A stretch of 64,000 bases of DNA from Ptiloglossa arizonensis (Eukaryota > Arthropoda > Insecta > Hymenoptera > Colletidae). Shown one piece after another: positions 36,061-49,700 of the stretch. Numbering within the stretch: position 1 is the stretch's first letter; each line of letters begins with the position of its first letter. The notes under the pieces were generated by a model that worked only from the letters and a program-made list of their open reading frames with translations, made no database searches and was not told the DNA's origin. The translations under genes and the position numbers were made by a program. The stretch is taken from positions 248,001 to 312,000 of the forward strand of contig NW_027478786.1 of the NCBI RefSeq assembly GCF_051014685.1. The letters run 5' to 3'.

Positions 36061-38870
36061 TCTCGCGAACGGATTGACGAACTCGGGTAATTCCTGTTGC
36101 ACCTGAAAGCAGATACTAGCACGATTACAATGGTGTGTGTACTTTTCCCCTAAGCCATTCCAGTTATTGGTTTCGAGTATCATACTTGCGAAAATTTGGA
36201 TGGTTTCTCAACCATTCCTTAACTTCAAACTCCCATATCTCGCGAACGGATTGACGAACTCGAGAAATTCCTGTTGCATCTGAAAGTAGAAACACGCCCG
36301 ATTACAATGGTGTGTGTACTTTTCCCCTAAGCCATTCCATTTATTGGTTTCGAGTATCAGACTGGCGAAAATTTGGATGGTTTCTCAACCATTCCTTAAA
36401 TTCAAACTCCCATATTTCGCGAACGGATTGACGAAATCGAGAAATTCCTGTTGCATCTGAAAGTAGAAACACGCCCGATTACAATGGTGTGTGTACTTTT
36501 CCCCTAAGCCATTCCATTTATTGGTTTCGAGTATCAGACTGGCGAAAATTTTGATGGTTTCTCAACCATTCCTTAAATTCAAACTCCCATATTTCGCGAA
36601 CGGATTGACGAAATCGAGAAATTCCTGTTGCATCTGGAAGTAGAAACTCTCCCGATTACAACGGTGTGTGTACTTTTCCCCTAAGCCATTCCAGTTATTG
36701 GTTCCGAGTATCAGATTTGCGAAAATTTTGATGGTTTCTCAACCATTCCTTAACTTCAAACTCCCATATCTCGCGAACGGATTGACGAACTCGAGAAATT
36801 CCTGTTGCATCTGAAAGTAGTATCTCGCCCGATTACAATGGTATGTGTATTTTTGCCCCAGGCCATAGCAGTTATTGGTTTCGAGTATCAGACTTGCAAA
36901 AACTTTGATGGTTTCTCAACCATTCCTTAACTTCAAACACCCATATCTCGCGAACGGATTGACGAACTCGAGAAATTCCTGTTGCATCTGAAAGCAGAAA
37001 CTCGCCCGATTACAATGGTGTGTGTACTTTTCCCCTAGGCCATTCCAGTTATTGGTTTCGACTATCAGACTTGCGAAAATTTTGATGGTTTCTCAAACAT
37101 TCCTTAACTTCAAACTCCCATATCTCGCGAACGGATTGACGAACTCGAGAAATTCCTGTTGCATCTGAAAGCAGAAACTCGCCCGATTACAACGTTATGC
37201 GTATTTTTGCCCTAGACCAATGTAGTTATTGGTTTCGAGTATCAGACTTGCGAAAATTTTGATGGTATCTCAACCATTCCTTAACTTCAAACTCCCATAT
37301 CTCGCGAACGGATTGACGAACTCGAGAAATTCCTATTGCATCTGAAAGCAGAAACTCTCCCGATTACAACGGTATGTGTATTTTTCGCCCAGGCCATTGT
37401 TGTTATTGGTTTCGAGCATCAGACTTGCGAAAATTTTGATGGTTTCTCAACCATTCCTTAAATTCAAACTCCCATATCTCGCGAACGGACTGACGAACTC
37501 GAGAAATTCCTGTTGCATCTGAAGGCAGAAACTCGCCCGATTACAACGGTATGCGTATTTTTCCCCCAGGCCATTGTAGTTATTTGTTTCGAGTATCGGA
37601 CTTGCGAAAATTTTGATGCTTTCTCAACCATTCTTTAACTTCAAACTCTCATATCTCGCGATCGGATTGACAAACTCCAGAAATTCCGGTTGCACCTGAA
37701 AGCAGAAACTAGCACGATTACAATGGTGTGTGTACTTTTCCCCTAAGCCATTCCAGTTATTGGTTTCGAGTATCACACTTGCGAAAATTTGGATGGTTTC
37801 TCAACCATTCCTTAACTTCAAACTCCCATATCTCGCGAACGGATTGACGAACTCGAGAAATTCCTGTTGCATCTGAAAGTAGAAACACGCCCGATTACAA
37901 TGGTGTGTGTACTTTTCCCCTAAGCCATTCCATTTATTGGTTTCGAGTATCAGACTGGCGAAAATTTTGATGGTTTCTCAACCATTCCTTAAATTCAAAC
38001 TCCCATATTTCGCGAACGGATTGACGAAATCGAGAAATTCCTGTTGCATCTGAAAGTAGAAACTCTCCCGATTACAACGGTGTGTGTACTTTTCCCCTAA
38101 GCCATTCCAGTTATTGGTCCCGAGTATCAGACTTGCGAAAATTTTGATGGTTTCTCAACCATTCCTTAACTTCAAACTCCCATATCTCGCGAACGGATTG
38201 ACGAACTCGAGAAATTCCTGTTGCATCTGAAAGTAGTATCTCGCCCGATTACAATGGTATGTGTATTTTTGCCCCAGGCCATAGCAGTTATTGGTTTCGA
38301 GTATCAGACTTGCAAAAACTTTGATGGTTTCTCAACCATTCCTTAACTTCAAACACCCATATCTCGCGAACGGATTGACGAACTCGAGAAATTCCTGTTG
38401 CATCTGAAAGCAGAAACTCGCCCGATTACAATGGTGTGTATACTTTTCCCCTAGGCCATTCCAGTTATTGGTTTCGACTATCAGACTTGCGAAAATTTTG
38501 ATGGTTTCTCAAACATTCCTTAACTTCAAACTCCCATATCTCGCGAACGGATTGACGAACTCGAGAAATTCCTGTTGCATCTGAAAGCAGAAACTCGCCC
38601 GATTACAACGGTATGCGTATTTTTGCCCTAGACCAATGTAGTTATTGGTTTCGAGTATCAGACTTGCGAAAATTTTGATGGTATCTCAACCATTCCTTAA
38701 CTTCAAACTCCCATATCTCGCGAACGGATTGACGAACTCGAGAAATTCCTATTGCATCTGAAAGCAGAAACTCTCCCGATTACAACGGTATGTGTATTTT
38801 TCGCCCAGGCCATTGTAGTTATTGGTTTCGAGCATCAGACTTGCGAAAATTTTGATGGTTTTTCAACCAT
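36061..38870. repeat. 8-monomer HOR, 1,416 bp, two copies
   Basis: GTAGTATCTCGCCCG occurs at 36817 and 38233, exactly 1,416 bp (8 x 177) apart; AACACGCCCG at 36468 and 37884 gives the same offset. The variant order matches from about 36.45 to 37.45 kb and from 37.87 to 38.87 kb, including GGCCATAGCAG, GTTTCGACTATC and TTCGCCCAGG. The first copy has one extra monomer: AACACGCCCG units at 36291 and 36468 are tandem near-duplicates, making the AGCACGATTAC spacing 9 monomers (36118 to 37711). Confidence 0.87.
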
Positions 38871-41024
38871 TCCTTAATTTCAAACTCCCATATCTTGCGA
38901 ACGGAATGAGGAACTCGAGAAATTCCTGTTGCATCTGAAAGCAGAAACTCGCCCGATTACAATGGTGTGTGCACTTTTCCCCTAGGCCATTCCAGTTATT
39001 GGTTTCGAGTATCATACTTGCGAAAATTTTGATGGTTTCTCAACCATTCCTTAACTTCAAACTCCCATATCTCGCGAACGGATTGACGAACTCGAGAAAT
39101 TCCTGTTGCATCTGAAAGCAGAAACTCGCCCGATTACAACGGTGTGTGTATTTTTGCCCTAGGCCAATGTAGTTATTGGTTTCGAGTATCAGACTTGCGA
39201 AAATTTTGATGTTTTCCCAACCATTCCTTAACTTCAAACTCCCATATCTCGCGAACGGATTGACGAACTCGAGAAATTCCTGTTGCATCTGGAAGTAGAA
39301 ACTCGCCCGATTACAATGGTGTGTGTACTTTTCCCCTAAGCCATTCCTGTTATTGGTTTCGAGTATCAGACTTGCGAAAATTTCGATGGTTCCTCAACCA
39401 TTCCTTAACTTCAAACTCCCATATCTCGCGAACGGATTGACGAACTCGAGAAATTCCTGTTGCATCTGAAAGTAGTGTCTCGCCCGATTACAACGGTATA
39501 TGTATTTTTCCCCCAGGCCATAGTAGTTATTGGTTTCGAGTAACAGACTTGCGAAAATTTTGATGGTTTCTCAACCATTCCTTAACTTCAAACTCCCATA
39601 TCTCGCGAACGGATTGACGAACTCGAGAAATTCCTGTTGCATCTGAAAGCAGAAACTCGTCCGATTTCAACGGTATGTGTATTTTTGCCCTAGGCCATAG
39701 TAGTTATTGGTTTCGAGTATCAGACTTCCGAAAATTTTGATGGTTTCTCAACCATTCCTTAACTTCAAACTCCCATATCTCGCGAACGGATTGACGAACT
39801 CGAGAAATTCCTGTTGCATCTGAAAGTAGAAACTCTCCCGATTACAACGGTATGTGTATTTTTCCCCCAGGCCACAGTAGTTATTGGTTTCGAGTGTCAG
39901 ACTAGCGAAAATTTTGATGGTCTCTCAACCATTCCTTAATTTCAAACTCTCATATCTCGCGATCGGATTGACGAACTCGAGAAATTCCTGTTGCGTCTGA
40001 AAGCAGAAACTCGCCCGATTACAACGATATGTGTATTTTGGCCCTAGGCCAATGTAGTTATTGGTTTCGAGTATCAGACTTGCGAAAATTTTGATGTTTT
40101 CTCAACCATTCCTTAACTTCAAACTCCCATATCTCGCGAACGGATTGACGAACTCGAGAAATTCCTGTTGCATCTGAAAGCAGAAACTCGCCCGATTACA
40201 ATGGTGTGCGTACTTTTCCCCTAAGCCATTCCAGTTAATGGTTTCGAGTATCAGACTTCCGCAATTTTTGATGATTTCTCAACCATTCCTTAACTTCAAA
40301 CTCCCATACCTTGCGAACGGATTGACGAACTCGAGAAACTCCTGTTGCATCTGAAAGCAGAAACTCGTCCGATTTCAACGGTATGTGTATTTTTGCCCTA
40401 GGCCATAGTAGTTATTGGTTTCGAGTATCAGACTTCCGAAAATTTTGATGGTTTCTCAACCATTCCTTAACTTCAAACTCCCATATCTCGCGAACGGATT
40501 GACGAACTCGAGAAATTCCTGTTGCATCTGAAAGTAGAAACTCTCCCGATTACAACGGTATGTGTATTTTCCCCCCAGGCCACAGTAGTTATTGGTTTCC
40601 AGTAACAGACTTGCGAAAATTTTGATGGCTTCTCAACCATTCCTTAACTTCAAACTCCCATATCTCGCGAACGGATTGACGAACCCAAGAAATTGCTGTT
40701 GCATCTGAAAGCAGAAACTCGCCCGATTACAACGGTATGTGAATTTTTGCCCTAGGCCATTCCAGTTATTGGTTTCGAGTATCAGACTTCCGAAATTTTT
40801 GATGGTTTCTCAACCATTCCTTAACTTCAAACTCCCATATCTCGCGAACGGATTGACGAACTCGAGAAATTCCTGTTGCGTCTGAAAGCAGAAACTCGCC
40901 CGATTACAACGATATGTGTATTTTGGCCCTAGGCCAATGTAGTTATTGGTTTCGAGTATCAGACTTGCGAAAATTTTGATGGTTTCTCAACCATTCCTTA
41001 ACTTCAAACTCCCATATCTCGCGA
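38871..41024. repeat. Monomers with a 4-mer (708-bp) duplication
   Basis: CTCGTCCGATTTCAACGG recurs near 39658 and 40366, exactly 708 bp apart, followed in both by a CAGACTTCCG unit and then by CTCTCCCGATTAC with GGCCACAGTAG. ACAACGATATGTGTATTTTG recurs at 40021 and 40906 (885 bp, five monomers). The shift from 708 to 885 implies a one-monomer gain in the second copy. Confidence 0.78.
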
Positions 41025-41405
41025 ACGGATTGACGAACTCGAAAAATTCCTGTTGCATCTGAAAGCAGATACCTTGCCCGATTACAACGGTCTGTGTATC
41101 TTTCCCCTAGGCCATTGTAGTTATTGGTTTCGAGTATCAGACTAGCGAAAATTTTGATGGCTTCTCAATCATTCCTTAACTTCTATGTCCCATATTTCGC
41201 GAACGGATAGACGAACTCGAGAAATTCCTGTTGCATCTGAAAGTAGAAACTCGCCCGATTACAATGGTGTGTGCACTTTTCCCTTGGGCCATTCCAGTTA
41301 TTGGTTTCGAGTATCAGACTTACAATACTTTGATGGTTTCTCAACCATTCCTTAACTTCAAACTCCCATATCTCGCGAACGGTTTGACGAACTCGAGAAA
41401 TTCCT
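41025..41405. repeat. Distant copy of the 18.93-19.31 kb block
   Basis: About two monomers carrying the shared indels and substitutions of the block 22,095 bp upstream. Differences are few: CATATTTCGCG here versus CATATCTCGCG, TTACAATAC versus TTGCAATAC, CAGACTAGCG versus CATACTAGCG. The flanking monomers on both sides differ from those at the other site. Confidence 0.85.
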
Positions 41406-44400
41406 GTTGCATCTGAAAGCAGAAACTCGCCCGATTACAAGGCTATGTGTATTTTTACCCTAGGCCTTTGTAGTTATTGGTTTCGAGTATCAGACTTGCG
41501 AAAATTTTGATGGTTTCTCAACGATTCCTTAACTTCAAACTCCCATACCTCGCGAACGGATTGGCGAACTCGAGAAATTCCTATTGCATCTGAAAGTATA
41601 AACTCGCCCGATTACAACGGTATGTGTATTCTTCCCCTAGGCCATTGTAGTTATTGGTTTCGAGTATCAGTCTTTCGAAAATTTTGATGGTTTCTCAACC
41701 ACTCCTTAACTTCAAACTCCTATATCTCGCGAACTGATCGACGATCTCGAGATATTCCTGTTGCATCTGAAAGCAGAACCTCGCTCGATTACAATGGTAT
41801 GTGTATCTTTGCCCTAGGCAATAGTAGTTATTGGTTTCGAGTATCAGACTTGCGAACATTTTGATGGTTTCTCAACCATTCCTTAACTTAAAACTCCCAT
41901 ATCTCGCGAACGGATTGACGAACTCGAGAAATTCCTGCTGCATCTGAAAGCAGAAACTCGCCAAATTACAACGGTATGTGTATTTTTGCCCTAGGCAATA
42001 GTAGTTATTGGTTTCGAGTATCAGACTTGGCAAAATTTTGATGGATTCTCAACCATTCCTTAACTTCAAACTCCCATATCTCGCGAACGGATTGACGAAC
42101 TCGAGAAATTCCTGCTGCATCTGAAAGCAGAAACTCTCCCAATTACAACGGTATGTGTATTTTTGCCCTAGGCAATAGTAGTTATTGGTTTCGAGTATCA
42201 GACTTGCCAAAATTTTGATGGTTTCTCAACCATTCCTTAACTTCAAACTCACATATCTCGCGAACGGATTACCAACTCGAGAAATTCCAGTTGCACCTGA
42301 AAGCAGAAACTCGCCCGATTACAGTGGTATGTGTACTTTTCCCCTAGGCCATTCCAGTTATTGGTTTCGAGTATCAGACCAGCGAAAATTTTGTTAGTTT
42401 CTCAAGCATTCCTTAACTTCAAACCCCCAAATCTCGCGAACGGATTGACGAACTCGAGAAGTTCCTGCTGCATCTGATGGTAGAAGATCGCCCGATTACA
42501 ACGGTATGTGTATTTTTGCCCTAGGCAATAGAAGTTATTGGTTTCGAGTATCAGACTTGCGATAGTTTTGATGGTTTCTCAACCATTCCTTGACTTCAAA
42601 CTCCCATATCTCGCGAACGGATTGACGAACTCGAGAAATTTCTGTTGCATCTGAAAGCAGAAGCTCGATCGATTTCAACGGTATGTGTATTGTTCCCCTC
42701 GGCAATAGTACTTATTGCTTTCGAGTATCAGACTTGCGAAAATTTTGATGGATTCTCAACCATTCCTTAACTTCAAACTCCCATATCTCGCGAACGGATT
42801 GACGAACTCGAGAAATTCCTGCTGCATCTGAAAGCAGAAGCTCGCCCGATTACAATGGCATGTGTATTTTTCCCCTAGGCCATTCCAGTTATTGGTTTCG
42901 AGTATCAGACCAGCGAAAATTTTGATGGTTTCTCAACCATTCCTTAACTTCAAACACCCATATCTCGAGAACGGATTGACGAACTCTTGACATTCTTGTT
43001 GCATCTGAAAGTGGAAACTCGCCCGATTACATCGGTATGTGTATTTTTCCCCTCGGCAATAGTACTTATCGGTTTCGAGTATGAGACTTGCGAAAATTTT
43101 GAGGGTTTCTCAACCATTCCTTAACTTCAAACTCCCATATCTCGCGGACGGATTGACGAACTCGAGAAATTCCTGTTGCATCTGAAAGTAGAAACTCGCC
43201 CGATTACAATGGGGTGTGTACTTTTCCCCTAGGCCATTCCAGTTATTGGTTTCGAGAATCAAACCAGCGAAAATTTTGATGGTTTCTTAACCGTTCCTTA
43301 ACTTCAAACTCCCATATCTCGCGAACGGATTGACGAACTCGAGAAATACCTCTTGCATCTGAAAGAAGAAACTCGCCCGATTACAACGGTATATGTATTG
43401 TTCCCCTCGGCAATAGTACTTATTGCTTTCGAGTATCAGACTTGCGAAAATTTTGATGGCTTCTCAACCATTCCTTAACTTCAAACTCCCATATCTCGCG
43501 AACGGATTGACGAACTCGAGAAATTCCTATTGCATCTGAAAGTAGGAACTCGCCCGATTACAACGGTATGTGTATTTATGCCCTAGGCATTAGTAGTTAT
43601 TGGTTTCGAGTATCAGACTTACTAAAATTTTGATGGTTTCCCAACCATTCCATACGTTCAAACTCCCATATCTCGCGAACGGATTGACGAACTCGAGAAA
43701 TTCCTGTTGCATCTGAAAGTAGAAACTCGCCCGATTACAACGGTATGTGTATTTTTCCCTAGGCCATTGTAGTTATTGGTTTCGAGTATCAGACTTGCGA
43801 AAATTTTGATGGTTTCTCAACGATTCCTTACATTCAAACTCCCATATCTCGCGGACGGTTTGACGAACTCGAGAAATTCCTGTTGCATCTGAAAGTAGAA
43901 ACTCGCCCGATTACAACGATATGTGTATTTTTCCCCAAGCCTTTGTAGTTATTGGTTTCGAGTATCAGATTTGCTAAAATTTTGATGGTTTCTCAACCAT
44001 TCCTTAACTTCAAACTCCCATATCTCGCGAACGGATTGACGAACTCGATAAATTCCTGTTGCATCTGAAAGCTGAAGCTCGCCCGATTACAACGGTATGT
44101 GTATTTTTTGCCTAGGCCATTGTAGTTACTGGTTTCGAGTATCAGGCTTGCGAAAATTTTGATGGTTTCTCAACCATTCCTTACATTCAAACTCCCATAT
44201 CTCGCGGACGGTTTGACGAACTCGAGAAATTCCTGTTGCATCTGAAAGTAGAAACTCGCCCGGTTACCAAGGTATGTGTATTTTTCCCCTAGGCCTTTGT
44301 AGTTATTGGTGTCGAGTATCAGATTTGCTAAAATTTTGATGGTTTCTCAACCATTCCTTAACTTCAAACTCCCATATCTCGCGAACGGATTGACGAATCC

Positions 44401-46700
44401 GAAAAATTTCCGTGCATCTGAAAGTACAAACTCTCCCGATTACAATGGTATGTGTATTTTTCCCCTAGGCGTTTGTAGTTATTGGTTTCGAATATCAGAT
44501 TCGCGAAAATTTTGATGGTTTCTCAACCATTCCTTAACATCAAACTCCCATATCTAGCGAACGGATTGACGAACTCGAGAAATTCCTGTTGCATCTGAAA
44601 GTAAAAACTCGCCCGATTACATCGGTATGAGTATTTTTCCCCTAGGGTTTAGTAGTTATTGGTCTCGAGTATCAGACTCGCGAAAATTTTGATGGTTTCT
44701 CAACCATTCCTTAACTTCAAACTCCCATATCTCGCGAACGGATTGACGAACTCGAGAAATTCCTGTTGCATCTGAAGGTAGAAGATCGCCCGATTACAAC
44801 GGTATGTGTATTTTTGCCCTAGGCAATAGTAGTTGTTGGTTTCGAGTATCAGACTTGCAAAAATTTTGATGATTTCTCAACCATTCCTTAACTTCAAACT
44901 CCCATATCTCGCGAACGGATTACCAACTCGAGAAATTCCTGTTGCATCTGAAAGCATAATCTCGCCCGATTACAACGGTATGTGAATTTATGCCCTAGGC
45001 ATTAGTAGTTATTGGTTTCGAGTATCAGACTTACTAAAATTTTGATGGTTTCCCAACCATTCCATACGTTCAAACTCCCATATCTCGCGAACGGATTGAC
45101 GAACTCGAGAAATTCCAGTTGCATCTGAAAGCAGAAACTCGCCCGATTACAATTGTATGTGTATTTTTGCCCTAGGCAATTGTAGTTATTTGTTTCGAGT
45201 AGTAGACCAGCGAAAATTTTGATGGTTTCTCAACCATTCCTTAACTTCAAAATCCCATATCTCGCGAACGGATTGACGAACTAGAGAAATTCCTGTTGCA
45301 TCTGAAAGTAGAAACTCGCCGGATTACAATGGGGTGTGTACTTTTCCCCTAGGCCATTCCAGTTATTGGTTTCGAGTATCAGACCAGCGAATATTTTGAT
45401 GGTTTCTCAAACATTCCTTAACTTCAAACTCCCACATCTCGCGAACGGATTGACGAACTCGAGAAATTCCTGCTGCATCTGATGGTAGAAGATCGCCCGA
45501 TTACAACGGTATGTGTATTTTTGCCCTAGGCAATAGTAGTTATTGGTTTCGAGTGTCAGACTTGCGAAAATTTTGATAGTTTCTCAAGCATTCCTTAACT
45601 TCAAACCCCCAAATCTCGCGAACGGATTGACGAACTCGAGAAATTCCTGCTGCATCTGAAGGTAGAAGATCGCCCGATTACAACGGTATGTGTATTCTTT
45701 GCCTAGGCCATTGTAGTTATTGGTTTCGAGTATCAGACTTGCGAAAATTTTGATGGTATCTCAACCATTCCTTACATTCAAACTCCCATATCTCGCGGAC
45801 GGTTTGACGAACTCGAGAAATTCCTGTTGCATCTGAAAGTGCAAACTCTCCCGATTACAACGGTATGTTTATTTCTCCCCTAGGTCTTTGTAGTTATTGG
45901 TTTCGAATACCAGAGTTGCGATAATTTTGGTGGTTTCTCAACCATTCCTTAACATCAAACTCCCATATCTAGCGAACGGATTGACGAACTCGAGAAATTC
46001 CTGTTGCATCTGAAAGTAAAGACTCGCCCGATTACATCGGTATGAGTATTTTTCCCCTAGGGTATAGTAGTTATTGGTCTGGAGTATCAGACTTGCGAAA
46101 ACTTTGATGGTTCCTCAACCATTCCTTAACTTCAAACTCCCATATCTCGCGAACGGATTGACGAGCTCGAGAAATTCCTGTTGCATCTGAAAGTAGAAAC
46201 TCGCCCGGTTACAGCGGTATGTGTATTTTTCCCCTGGGCCATTGTAGTTATTGGTTTCGAGTATCAGACTTGCGAAAATTTTGATGGTTCCTCAACCATT
46301 CCTTAACTCCAAACTCCCATATCTCGCGTACTGATTGACGAACTCGAGAAATTCCTCTTGCATCAGAAAGTAGAGACTCGCCCGATTACAACGGTATATG
46401 TATTTTTCCCCTCGGCAAGAGTGCTTGTTGGTTTCGAGTATCAGACTTGCGAAAATTTTGATGGTTTCTCAAGCATTCCTTACATTCAAACTCCCATATC
46501 TCGCGGACGGTTTGACGAACTCGAGAAATTCCTGTTGCATCTGAAAGTAGAAACTCGCCCGATTACAACGGTATGTGTATTTTTCCCCTAGGCCATTGTA
46601 GTTATTGGTTTCGAGTATCAGACTTGCGAAAATTTCGATGGTTTCTCAACCATTCCTTAACTTCAAACTTCCATATCTCGCGAACGGATTGACGACCTCG
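41406..46700. repeat. Diverged monomers, GGCAATAGTAG group
   Basis: About 30 monomers marked by CCCTAGGCAATAGTAG or CCCCTCGGCAATAGTAC and often CCTGCTGCATCTG. Short re-copied pieces are visible: the unit with GCATTAGTAG and CATACGTTC (near 43580 and 44996), CGGACGGTTTGACG (near 43852, 44210, 45793 and 46503), and CGGATTACCAACTCG with a 1-bp deletion (near 42265 and 44916). I found no long repeated order. Confidence 0.74.
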
Positions 46701-49700
46701 AGAAATTCCTGTTGCATCTGAAAGTAGAAACTCGCCCGATTACAATGGGGAGTGTACTTTTCCCCTAGGTCTTTGTAGTTATTGGTTTCGATAATCAGAC
46801 TTGCGAAAATTTTGATGGTTTCTCAACCATTCCTTAACTTCAAACTCCCATATCTCGCGAACGGATTGACGAACTCGAGAAATTCCTCTAGCATCTGAAA
46901 GTAGAAACTCGCCCGATTACAACGGTATGTGTATTTTTCCCCTACGGCATTCCAGTTATTCGTTTCTAGCATCAGAATTGCGAAAATTTTGATGGCTTCT
47001 CAACCATTCCTTAACTTCAAACTCCCATATCTCGCGAACGGACTGACGAATCCGAGAAATTACTGTTGCATCTGGGAGTAGAAACTCGCCCGATTACAAC
47101 GGTATGTGCATTTTTTCCCCTATGCCATTCCAGTTATTCTTTTCTATCATCAGAATTGCGAAAATTTTGATGGTTTCTCAACCATTTCTTAAATCCAAAC
47201 TCCGACATTTCGCGAACGGATTGACGAATCCGAGAAATTTCTGTTGCAACTGAAAGCAGAAACTCGCCCGATTACAGTGGTATGTGTACTTTTCCCCTAG
47301 GGCATTCTAGTTATTGGTTTCGACTATCAGACCAGCGAAAATTTTGATAGTTTCTCAAGCATTCCTTAACTTCAAACCCCCAAATCTCGCGAACGGATCG
47401 ACGAACTCGAGAAATTCCTGTTGCATCTGAAAGCAGAAACTCGCCCGATTACAACGATATGTGTTTTTTTGCCCTAGGCCATTGTAGTTATTGGTTTCGA
47501 TTATCAGACTTGCGAAAATTTTGATGGTTTCCCAACCACTCCATACCTTCAAACTCCCATATATCGCGAACGGATTGACGAACTCGAGAAATTCCAGTTG
47601 CATCCGAAAGTAGAAACTCGCACGATTACAACGATATGTGTATCTTTGCCATAGGCCATTCCAGTTATTCGGTTCTAGCATCAGAACTGCAAAAATTTTG
47701 ATGGTTTCTCAACCATCTCTTAAATCCAAACTCCGATATTTCGCGAACGGATTGACGAATCCGAGAAATTTCAGTTGCATCTGAAAGTAGAAACTCGCCC
47801 GATTACAATGGGGAGTGTACTTTTCCCCTAGGCCTTTGTAGTTATTGGTTTCGATAATCAGACTTGCGAAAATTTTGATGGTTTCTCAACCATTCCTTAA
47901 CTTCAAACTCCCATATCTCGCGAACGGATTGACGAACTCGAGAAATTCCTCTAGCATCTGAAAGTAGAAACTCGCCCGAATGCACCGGTATGTGTATTTT
48001 TCCCCTAAGCCATTGTAGTTATTGGTTTCGAGTATCAGACTTGCGAAAATTTTGATGGTTTCCCAACCATTCCTTAACCTCAAACGCCCATATCTCGCGA
48101 ATGGATTGACGAACTAGAGAAATTCCAGTTGCATCTGAAAGCAGAAACTCGCCCGATTACAGTGGTATGTGTACTTTTCCCCTAGGGCATTCTAGTTATT
48201 GGTTTCGACTATCAGACCAGCGAAAATTTTGATAGTTTCTCAAGCATTCCTTAACTTCAAACCCCCAAATCTCGCGAACGCATTGACGAACTCGAGAAAT
48301 TCCTGCTGCATCCGAAAGTAGAATCTTGCCCGATTACAATGGTGTGTGTATTTTTGCCCTAGGCAATAGTAGTTTTTGGTTTCGAGTATGAGATTTGCGA
48401 AAATTTTGATGATTTCTCAACCATTCCTTAACTTCAATCTCCCATATCTCGCGAACGGATTACCAACTCGAGAAATTCCAGTTGCATCTGATAGCATAAT
48501 CTCGCCCGATTAAAATGGTATGTGTATGTTTGCCCTAGGCCATAGCAGTTATTGGTTGCGAGTATCAGACTTGCGAAAATTTTGATGGTTTCTCAACCAT
48601 TCCTTAACTTCAAACTCCCATATCTCGCGAACGGATTGACGAACTCGAGAAATTCCTGTTGCATCTGAAGGTAGAAGATCGCCCGATTACAACGGTATGT
48701 GTATTTTTGCCCTAGGCAATAGTAGTTATTGGTTTCGAGTATCAGACTTGCAAAAATTTTGATGATTTCTCAACCATTCCATAACTTCAAACTCCCATAT
48801 CTCACGAACGGATTACCAACTTGAGAAATTCCAGTTGCATCTGAAAGCATAATCTCGCCCGATTACAATGGTATGTGTATTTTTGCCCTAGGCCATAGCA
48901 GTTATTGGTTTCGAGTATCAGACTTGCGAAAATTTTGATGGTATCTCAACCATTCCTTAACTTCAAACTCCCATATCTCGCGAACGGATTGACGAACTCG
49001 AGCAATTCCTGTTGCATCTGAAAGTAGAAACTCGCCCGATTACAATGGGGTGTGTACTTTTCCCCTAGGCCTTTGTAGTTATTGGTTTCGATAATCAGAC
49101 TTGCGAAAATTTTGATGGTTTCTCAACCATTCCTTAACTTCAAACTCCTGTATCTCGCGAACGGATTGACGAACTCCAGAAATTCCTCTAGCATCTGAAA
49201 GTAGAAACTCGCCCGATTACACCGGTATGTGTATTTTTCCCCTAAGCCATTGTAGTTATTGGTTTCGAGTATCAGACTTGCGAAAATTTTGATGGTTTCT
49301 CAACCATTCCTTAACTTCAAACTCCCATATCTCGCGAACGGATTGACGAATCCCAGAAATTCCTGTTGCATCTGAGAGTAGAAACTCGCCCGATTACAAA
49401 TGTATGTGTATTTTTCCACTATGCCATTCCAGTTAATCGTTTCTAGCATCAGAATTGCGAAAATTTTGATGGTTTCTCAATCATTCCTTAACGTTCAAAC
49501 TCCCATATCTCGCGAACGGATTGACGAACTCGAGAAATTTCTGTTGCATCTGAAAGCAGAAACTCGCCCGATTACAAGGATATGTGTATCTTTGCCATAG
49601 GCCATTCCAGTTATTCGGTTCTAGCATCAGAACTGCAAAAATTTTTATGGTTTCTCAACCATCTCTTAAATCCAAACTCCGATATTTCGCGAACGGATTG

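Noticed and set aside
36301..36345. Telomere-like CCCTAA
   Set aside because: CCCCTAAGCC is a one-base change of the usual CCCCTAGGCC box and occurs once per monomer, never as a tandem CCCTAA or CCCTAAA run.
47355..47681. Longest open frame, 108 codons, minus strand
   Set aside because: It is satellite sequence read in the 59-codon repeating frame, with the usual TGA mutated. It has no independent coding features and recurs in pieces across the whole array.
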